Shown piece by piece: positions 55,089 through 64,000 of a stretch of DNA of 64,000 nucleotides; the stretch's first letter is position 1, and each line of letters opens with the position of its first letter. The DNA comes from Apostichopus japonicus (Eukaryota; Echinodermata; Holothuroidea; Aspidochirotida; Stichopodidae): assembly GCF_037975245.1 (NCBI RefSeq), contig NC_092574.1:3753001-3817000 (forward strand). Direction: 5' to 3'. The notes under the pieces are model-generated. The model was not told the DNA's origin. It saw only the letters and a program-made list of their open reading frames with translations, and ran no database searches. A program made the position numbers and the translations under genes.

Positions 55089-57960
55089 ATTCGATTTATC
55101 GGTACCGCACATTCGATTGATCGATACCGCACATTCGATTTATCGGTAGCGCACATTCGATTGATCGATACCGGATATTCGATAGATCTGTACCGGGCCT
55201 TCGATTGATTGGCATCGAACATTCGATTAATCGGTTACGCAACATTCGATTGATCGATACCGCACCTTCGATTGATCGGTACCGCATTATCGATTGATCG
55301 GTACCGCACATTCGATTGATCGGTACCGAACATTCGATAAATCGGTTACGCAACATTCGATAGATCGGTACCGCACATTCGATTGATCGGTACCGAAATT
55401 TCGATAAATCGGTTACGCAAATAAGATTGATCGGTACCGCAAATTCGATTGATCGATACCGCACGTTCGATTGATCGGTACCGCATTATCGATTGATCGG
55501 CATCGCACATTCGATTGATCGGCAACGCACAATCGATTAATCGGTACCGCACATTCGATTGATCGGCACCGCACATTCGATTGATCGATACCGCACATTC
55601 GATAGATCGGTACCGCACAATCGATTGATCGATACCGCAAATTCGATTTATCGGTACCGCACATTCGATTGATCGGTACCGCACATTCGATTTATCGGTA
55701 CCGCACATTCGATTGATCGATACCGCATATTCGATTTATAAGTACCGCACATTCGATTGATCGATAAGGCACATTCGATTTATCGGTACCGCACATTCGA
55801 TTTATCGGTACCGCACATTCGATTGATACTCACCGCAAATTCGATTTATCGACACCGCACATTCGATTTATCGGTACCGCACATTCGATTGATCGGTACC
55901 GAACATTCGATTGATCGGTTACGCAACATTCGATTGATCGTTACCGCACATTCGATTGATCGGTTCGGCACATTCGATTTATTGGCAGCGCACATTCGAT
56001 TCATCGGTACCGCACATTCGATTGATCGGCACCGCACATTCGATTAATCGGCACCGCACATTCGATAAATCGGTACCGCACATTCGATTGATCGGTACAG
56101 CACATTCGATTTATCGGTACCGCACATTCGATTTATCGGTACCGCACATTCGATTTATCGGTACCGCACATTCGATTTATCGTTACCGCACATTCGATTA
56201 ATCGGTACCGCACATTCGATTTATCGGCAACGCACATTCGATTAATCGGTACCGCACATTCGATAGATCGGTACCGCACATTCGATTGATCGGTACCGCA
56301 CAATCGATTGATCGGTACCGCACACTCGATTTATCGGTACCGCACATTCGATTGATCGTTACCGCACATTCGATTGATCGATACCGCACGTTCGATTGAT
56401 CGGTACCGCATTATCGATTGATCGGTACCGCACATTCGATTGATCGGTACCGAACATTCGATAAATCGGTTACGCAAATAAGATTGATCGGTACCGCAAA
56501 TTTGATTGATCGATACCGCACGTTCGATTGATCGGTACCGCATTATCGATTGATCGGTACCGCACATTCGATTGATCGGTACCGAACATTCGATAAATCG
56601 GTTACGCAACATTCGATAGATCGGTACCGCACATTCGATTGATCGGTTCCGCACATTCGATTGATCGGCAACGCACATTCGATTAATCGGTACCGCACAT
56701 TCGATTGATCGGCACCGCACATTCGATTGATCGACACCGCACATTCGATAAATCGGTACGGCACATTCGATTGATCGGTACAGCACATTCGATTTATCGG
56801 TACCGCAAATTCGATTTATCGGCACCGCACATTCGATTGATCGGTACCGCACATTCCATTGTTCGGTACCGAACAATCGATTTATCTGTTCCGCATTTTC
56901 GATTTATCGGCACCGCATATTCGATTGATCCTCACCGCAAATTCGATTGATCGGCACCGCACAATCGATTGATCGGTACCGCACATTCGATTGATCGGTA
57001 CCGCACATTCGATTTATCGGCAACGCACATTTGATTTATCGGTACCGCACATTCGATTGATCGATACCGCACATTCGATTTATCGGCACCGCACATTCGA
57101 TTGATCGGTATCGCACATTCGATTGATCGGCACCGCACAATCGATTGATCGGCACCGCATTATCGATTGATCGTTACCGCACATTCGATTAATCGGTACC
57201 GCACATTCCATTTATCGGCAACGCACATTCGATTAATCGGTACCGCACATTCGATTGATCGGTACCGCACATTCGATTTATCGTTACCGCACATTCGATT
57301 AATCGGTACCGCACATTCGATTTATCGGTACCGCACATTCGATTAATCGGTAAAGCACATTCGACTGATCGGTACCGCACAATCGATTGTTCAGTACCGC
57401 ATATTCGATTGATCGGTACCGAACATTCGATAAATCGGTTACGCAACATTCGATTGATCGATACCGCACATTCGATCGATCGGTACCGCACAATCGATTG
57501 ATCGGTACCGCACATTCGATTTATCGGCAACGCACATTTGATTTATCGGTACCGCACATTCGATTGATCGATACCGCACATTCGATTTATCGGCACCGCA
57601 AATTCGATTGATCGGTATCGCACATTCGATTGATCGGCACCGCACAATCGATTGATCGGCACCGCACATTCGATTGATCGTTACGGCACATTCGATTAAT
57701 CGGTACCGCACTTTCCTTTTATCGGCAACGCACATTCGATTAATCGGTACCGCACATTCGATTGATCTTTACCGCACATTCGATTTATCGTTACCGCACA
57801 TTCGATTAATCGGTACCGCGCATTCGATTTATCGGAACCGCACATTCGATTAATCGGTACCGCACATTCGACTGATCGGTACCGCACAATCGATTGTTCG
57901 GTACCGCATATTCGATTGATCGGTACCGAACAATCGATAAATCGGTTACGCAACATTCGA
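55089..57960 (+). repeat. 2,932-bp higher-order unit, copy 2
   Basis: Matches 52157-55028. A handful of substitutions separate the copies: GATCGTTACC for GATCGGTACC at 56.36 kb, GCATTATCG for GCACATTCG near 57.16 kb, TTTCCTTTTATC for TTTCCATTTATC near 57.72 kb. The match ends near 57,960, where GATAGATCGG replaces the other copy's GATTGATCG. Confidence 0.9.
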
Positions 57961-60900
57961 TAGATCGGTACCGCACATTCGATTGATCGGTTCCGCATTA
58001 TCAATTGATCGGTACCGCACATTCGATTGATCGGTACCGAACATTCGATAAATCGGTAACGCAACATTCGATAGATCAGTACCGCACATTCGATTGATCG
58101 GTTCCGCACATTCGATTAATCGGTACGGCACATTCCATTTATCGGTACCGCTCATTCGATTTATCGGTACCGCACATTCGATTGATCGATACCGCACATT
58201 CGATTTATCGGTACCGCACATTCGATTGATCGATACCGCATATTCGATAGATCTGTACCGCGCCTTCGATTGATTGGCATCGAACATTCGATTAATCGGT
58301 TACGCAACATTCGATTGATCGATACCGCAAATTCGATTGATCGGTACCGCACAATCGATTGATCGATACCGCACGTTTGATTGATCGGTACAGCATTATC
58401 GATAGATCGGTACCGCACATTCGATTGATCGGTTCCGCACATTCGATTGATCGGTACGGCACATTCCATTTATCGGTACCGCTCATTCGATTTATCGGTA
58501 CCGCACATTCGATTGATCGTTACCACACATTCGATTTATCGGTACCGCACATTCGATTGATCGATACCGCATCTTCGATAGATCTGTACCGCGCCTTCGA
58601 TTGATTGGCATCGAACATTCGATTGATCGGTTACGCAACATTCGATTGATCGATACCGCACATTAGATTGATCGGTACCGCAAATTCGATTGATCGGTAC
58701 CGCACATTCGATTGATTGATACCGCACGTTCGATTGATCGGTACCGCACATTTGATTGATCGATACCGCACATTAGATTGATCGGTACCGCACAATCGAT
58801 TGATCGGTACCGCACATTCGATTGATCGTTACCGCTCATTAGATTGATCGGTACCGCAAATTCGATTGATCGGTACCGCACATTCGATTGATTGATACCG
58901 CACGTTCGATTGATCGGTACCGCATTATCGATTGATCGGTACCGCACATTCGATTGATCGGTACCGAACATTCGATAAATCGGATACGCAAATAAGATTG
59001 ATCGGTACCGCAAATTTGATTGATCGATACCGCACGTTCGATTGATCGGTACCGCATTATCGACTGATCGGTACCGCACATTCGATTGATCGGTACCGAA
59101 CATTCGATAAATCGTTTACGCAACATTCGATAGATCGGTACCGCACATTCGATTGATCGGTTCCGTACATTCGATTAATCGGTACGGCACAAACCATTTA
59201 TCGGTACCGCTCATTCGATTTATCGGTACCGCACATTCGATTGATCGATACCGCACTTTCGATTTATCGGTACCGCACATTCGATTGATCGATACGGCAC
59301 ATTCCATTTATCGGTACCGCATTATCGATTTATCGGTACCGCACATTCGATTGATCGATACCGCACATTCGATTTATCGGTACCGCACATTTGATTGATC
59401 GATACCGCATATTCGATAGACCTGTACCGCGCCTTCGATTGATTGGCATCGAACATTCGATTAATCGGTTACGCAACATTCGATTGATCGATACCGCACA
59501 TTCGATTGATCGGTACCGCACAATCGATTGATCGGAACCGCACATTCGATTTATCGGTACCGGACATTCGATTGATCGGTACCGCACAATCGATTGATCG
59601 GAACCGCCCATTCGATTTATCGGTACTGCACATTCGATTGATCGGTACCGAACATTCGATAAATCGGTTACGCAAATAAGATTGATCGGTACCGCAAATT
59701 CGATTGATCGATTCCGCATGTTCGATTGATCGGTACCGCATTATCGATTGATCGGTACCGCACATTCGATTGATCGGTACCGCACGTTCGATTGATCGGT
59801 ACGGCACATTCGATTGATCGGTACAGCACATTCGATTAATCGGTACCGCAAATTCTATTTATCGGTACCGCACATTTGATTGATCGGTACCGAACATTCG
59901 ATAAATCGGTTACGCAAATAAGATTGATCGGTACCGCAAATTCGATTGATCGATACCGCACGTTCGATTGATCGGTACCGCATTATCGATTGATCGGTAC
60001 CGCACATTCGATTGATCGGTACCGAACATTCGATAAATCGGTTACGCAACATTCGATAAATCGGTACCGCACATTCGATTGATCGGTTCCGCATTATCGA
60101 TTGATCGATACCGCACATTCGATTTATCGATACCGCATATTCGATAGATCTGTACCGCGCCTTCGATTGATTGGCATCGAACATTCGATTGATCGGTTAC
60201 GCAACATTCGATTGATCGATACCGCACATTCGATTGATCGGTACCGCACATTCGATTGATCGATACCGCACGTTCTATTGATCGGTACCGCATTATCGAT
60301 TGATCGGTACCGCACATTCGATTGATCGGTACCGAACATTCGATAAATCGGTTACGCAAATAAGATTGATCGGTACCGCAAATTCGATTGATCGATACCG
60401 CACGTTCGATTGATCGGTACCGCATTATCGATTGATCGGTACCGCACATTCGATTGATCGGTACCGAACATTAGATAAATCGGTTACGCAACATTCGATA
60501 GATCGGTACCGCACATTCGATTGATCGGTTCCGCATTATCGATTGATCGGTACCACACATTCGATTGATCGGTACCGCATATTCGATAGACCTGTACCGC
60601 GCCTTCGATTGATTTGCATCGAACATTCGATTAATCGGTTACGCAACATTCGATTGATCGATACCGCACATTCGATTTATCGGTACCGCACATTTGATTG
60701 ATCGATACCGCATATTCGATAGACCTGTACCGCGCCTTCGATTGATCGGCACCGCACATTCGATTGATCGTTACCGCACATTCGATTAATCGGTATCGCA
60801 CATTCTATTTATCGGCAACGCACATTCTATTAATCGGTACCGCACATTCGATTGATCGGCACCGCACATTCGATTGATCGGCACCTTACATTTGTTTTAT

Positions 60901-62486
60901 CGGTACCGCACATTCGATTGATCGGTACCGCACAATCGATTGATCGGTACCGCACATTCCATTTATCGGTGCCGGACATTCGATTGATCGGTACCGCACA
61001 TTCGATTGATCGTCACCGCTCATTCGATTGATCGGTACAGCAAATTCGATTGATCGGTACCGCACATTCGATTGATCGATACCGCACGTTCGATTGATCG
61101 GTACCGCATTATCGATTGATCGGTACCGCACATTCGATTGATCGGTACCGAACATTCGATAAATCGGTTACGCAAATAAGATTGATCGGTACCGCAAATT
61201 CGATAGATCGATTCCGCACGTTCGATTGATCGGTACCGCATTATCGATTGATCGGTACCGTACATTCGATTGATCGGCAACGCACATTCGATTAATCGGT
61301 ACCGCACATTCGATTTATCGGCACCGCACATTCGATAAATCGGCACCGCACGTTCGATAAATCGGTACGGCACATTAGATTGATCGGTACAGCACATTCG
61401 ATTTATCGGTACCGCAAATTCTATTTATCGGTACCGCACATTCGATTGATCGGTACCGAACATTCGATAAATCGGTTACGCAAATAAGATTGATCGGTAC
61501 CGCAAATTCGATTGATCGATACCGCACGTTCGATTGATCGGTACCGCATTATCGATTGATCGGTACCGCACATTCGATTGATCGGTACCGAACATTCGAT
61601 AAATCTATTACGCAACATTCGATAGATCGGTACCGCACATTCGATTGATCTCTTCCGCACATTCGATTGATCGGTACGGCACATTCCATTTATCGGTACC
61701 GCTCATTCGATTTATCGGCACCGCACATTCGATTGATCGGTACCGCACAATCGATTGATCGGTACCGCACATTCGATTGATCGGTACCGAACATTCGATA
61801 AATCGGTTACGCAAATAAGATTGATCGGTACCGCAAATTCGATTGATCGATACCGCACGTTCGATTGATCGGTACCGCATTATCGATTGATCGGTACCGC
61901 ACATTCGATTGATCGGTACCGAACATTCGATAAATCGGTTACGCAACATTCGATAGATCGGTACCGCACATTTGATTGATCGGTTCCGCATTATCGATTG
62001 ATCGGTACCGCACATTCGATTGTTCGGTACCGCACATTCGATTGATCGATACCGCATACTCGATAGATCTGTACCGCGCCTTCGATTGATTGGCATCGAA
62101 CATTCGATTAATCGGTTACGCAACATTCGATTGATCGATACCGCACATTCGATTGATCGGTACCGCACAATCGATTGATCGGTACCGCACATTCGATTCA
62201 TCGGTACCGCACATTCGATTGATCGGTACCGCACATTCGATTGATCGTCACCGCTCATTCGATTGATCGGTACCGCAAATTCGATTGATCGGTACCGCAC
62301 ATTCGATTGATCGATACCGCACGTTCGATTGATCGGTACCGCATTATCGATTGATCGGTACCGCACATTCGATTGATCGGTACCGAACATTCGATAAATC
62401 GGTTACGCAAATAAGATTGATCGGTACCGCAAATTCGATTGATCGATACCGCACGTTCGATTGATCGGTACCGCATTATCGATTGA

Positions 62487-63004
62487 TCGGTACCGAACAT
62501 TCGATAAATCGGTTACGCAAATAAGATTGATCTGTACCGCAAATTCGATTGATCGATATCGCACGTTCGATTGATCGGTACCGCATTATCGATTGATCGG
62601 TACCGCACATTCGATTGATCGGTACCGAACATTCGATAAATCGGTTACGCAACATTCGATAGATCGGTACCGCACATTCGATTGATCGGTTCCGCACATT
62701 CGATTGATCGGTACGTCACATTCCATTTATCGGTACCGCTCATTCGATTTATCGGTACCGCACATTCGATTAATCGATACCGCACATTCGATTTATCGGT
62801 ACCGCACATTTGATTGATCGATACCGCACATTCTATTTATCGATACGGAACAATCGATTGTTCGGTAAAGCATATTCGATAGATCGGTACCGCACATTCG
62901 ATTGATCGATACCGCACATTCTGTTTATCGGTACCGCACATTCGATTTATCGGTACCGCACATTCCCTTTATCGGTACCGCACATACGATTTATCGGTAC
63001 CGCA
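62487..63004 (+). repeat. Segment closely resembling 1.2-1.7 kb at the far end
   Basis: From 62816 to 63004 this matches 1489-1677 with about three or four substitutions, including the rare run GATACGGAACAAT, TTGTTCGGTAAAGC and CATATTCGATAGATC. Upstream, with a one-monomer shift, 62.64-62.81 kb follows 1.33-1.49 kb (23-bp monomer, GGTTCCG, E cassette). AAGATTGATCTGTACCG appears both at about 1262 and 62523. No other place I saw has this run. Confidence 0.8.
62496..62627 (+). repeat. Cassette A: 132-bp six-monomer higher-order unit
   Basis: Six 22-bp variants follow in fixed order: AACATTCGATAAATCGGTTACG-type, CAAATAAGATT-type, CAAATTCGATT ending GATACCG, CACGTTCGATT-type, CATTATCGATT-type, and the consensus CACATTCGATT-type. 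The next AACATTCGATAAA monomer starts at 62628, exactly 132 bp on. The copy just upstream, 62386-62495, lacks the sixth monomer and is 110 bp. Other good copies lie near 41.5, 42.0, 42.5, 43.1, 43.9, 47.6, 53.5, 56.5, 58.97, 59.9, 60.3, 61.8 and 63.8 kb. This cassette is more frequent in the right half than in the first 20 kb. It is often followed by a 23-bp CAACATTCGATAGATC monomer instead of the CAAATAAG monomer. Confidence 0.9.
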
Positions 63005-64000
63005 CATTCGATTTATCGATACCGCACATTCTGTTTATCGGTACCGCACATTCGATTTATCGGTACCGCACATTCGATTGATCGTTACCGCACATTCGAT
63101 TAATCGGTATCGCACATTCTATTTATCGGCAACGCACATTCTATTAATCGGTACCGCACATTCGATTGATCGGTACCGCACATTCGATTGATCGGCACCG
63201 CACATTGGATTTATCGGTACCGCAAATTCGATTGATCGGTACCGCACAATCGATTGATCGGTACCGCACATTCGATTTATCGGTACCGGACATTCGATTG
63301 ATCGGTACCGCACATTCGATTGATCGTCACCGCTCATTCGATTGATCGGTACCGCAAATTCGATTGATCGGTACCGCACATTCGATTGATCGATACCGCA
63401 CGTTCGATTGATCGGTACCGCATTATCGATTGATCGGTACCGCACATTCGATTGACCGGTACCGAACATTCGATAAATCGGTTACGCAACATTCGATAGA
63501 TCGGTACCGCACATTCGATTGATCGGTACCGAACATTCGATAAATCGGTTACGCAAATAAGATTGATCGGTACCGCAAATTCGATTGATCGATTCCGCAC
63601 GTTCGATTGATCGGTACCGCATTATCGATTAATCGGTACCGCACATTCGATTGATCGGCACCGCACATTCGATTGATCGGCACCGCACGTTCGATAAATC
63701 GGTACGGCACATTCGATTGATCGGTACAGCACATTCGATTTATCGGTACCGCAAATTCTATTTATCGGTACCGCACATTCGATTGATCGGTACCGAACAT
63801 TCGATAAATCGGTTACGCAAATAAGATTGATCGGTACCGCAAATTCGATTGATCGATACCGCACGTTCGATTGATCGGTACCGCATTATCGATTGATCGG
63901 TACCGCACATTCGATTGATCGGTACCGAACATTCGATAAATCTATTACGCAACATTCGATAGATCGGTACCGCACATTCGATTGATCTCTTCCGCACATT

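Larger units (their letters stand above)
1..64000 (+). repeat. 22-bp satellite array filling the window
   Basis: The sequence is a head-to-tail array of a 22-bp monomer: CAC followed by ATTCGATTGATCGGTACCG. I find no interruption by unrelated DNA. The first and last bases lie inside monomers, so neither array edge is in the window. Each consensus monomer contains the 8-bp palindrome CGGTACCG (a KpnI site), a GATC site and three CpGs. Most variants are single substitutions at the middle (GATTGATC, GATTTATC, GATTAATC, GATAAATC, GATAGATC), at the end (GGTACCG, GATACCG, GGCACCG, GGCAACG, GGTTACG, GTTACCG, CCTCACCG) or at the first three bases. Monomers of 20, 21 and 23 bp occur and shift the phase. 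Satellites of this kind typically form eukaryotic heterochromatin; that role is inferred, not shown. I cannot name the species or satellite family. Confidence 0.98.

Noticed and set aside
1-64000. CRISPR array
   Set aside because: The repeats are contiguous 22-mers without unique spacers between them, there are thousands of them, and no cas gene is present.
1-64000. Transcription terminators, operators or origin iterons from the many CGGTACCG palindromes and tandem repeats
   Set aside because: The motif is in nearly every monomer without T-runs, neighbouring genes or a replication gene. It is a property of the satellite unit.
1-64000. tRNA, rRNA or other RNA genes and transposon fragments
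   Set aside because: Read from end to end, every stretch I inspected can be parsed into monomer variants. No non-satellite segment long enough for such a gene remains.

Overview
The whole 64 kb window is one satellite DNA array. I see no protein gene, RNA gene, transposon or single-copy segment. The basic unit is 22 bp: a CAC lead followed by ATTCGATTGATCGGTACCG, all in one orientation apart from four short inverted patches. At 22 bp per unit the window holds about 2,900 monomers. Both ends fall inside monomers, so the array extends beyond the window on both sides. This much short-period satellite with layered higher-order structure suggests a heterochromatic block (centromeric, pericentromeric or subtelomeric) of a eukaryotic chromosome. 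The sequence does not identify the species. Each consensus monomer carries three CpG sites, and most are intact, which argues against a genome with strong CpG-methylation decay.

Three layers of organisation are visible. (1) Monomers differ at a few positions: GATTGATC, GATTTATC, GATTAATC, GATAAATC or GATAGATC in the middle; GGTACCG, GATACCG, GGCACCG, GGCAACG or GGTTACG at the end; and CAC, CAA, CAT or AAC at the start. (2) Variant monomers recur in fixed order as cassettes of 2 to 8 monomers (labelled A to E and G here). (3) Kilobase blocks of cassettes are duplicated side by side, with copy-to-copy spacings of 596, 836, 1,387, 1,520, 1,563-1,651, 1,895, 2,266, 2,315-3,019, 2,932 and about 5,700 bp. 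Many are almost identical, so turnover looks recent.

Layout. 0.0-10.7 kb: mixed variants, with an early 1,895-bp-spaced duplication at 3.7-6.4 kb. 10.7-15.15 kb: an 836-bp-spaced duplication running into a 1,520-bp unit present 2.4 times. 15.35-19.88 kb: a 2,266-bp unit present twice. 20.4-31 kb: a mosaic of 1.4-2.9 kb blocks, starting with the first inverted patch. 31.5-38 kb: three related blocks. 38.44-49.8 kb: a roughly 5.7 kb unit present twice, each starting with an inverted patch and containing smaller nested duplications. 50-52.1 kb: a short mosaic ending in the fourth inverted patch. 52.16-57.96 kb: a 2,932-bp unit present twice. 58-64 kb: dense A, C and E cassettes; one stretch near 62.5-63.0 kb closely resembles 1.2-1.7 kb at the other end.

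The many long open frames on both strands are a by-product of the period. 22 is not a multiple of 3, so any frame runs through all three phases and repeats every 22 codons. The minus-strand consensus has no stop in any phase. The least ordinary sequence is the 56-bp inverted patch with 8-bp and 9-bp tandem duplications at its edges, seen four times, plus three shorter relics.
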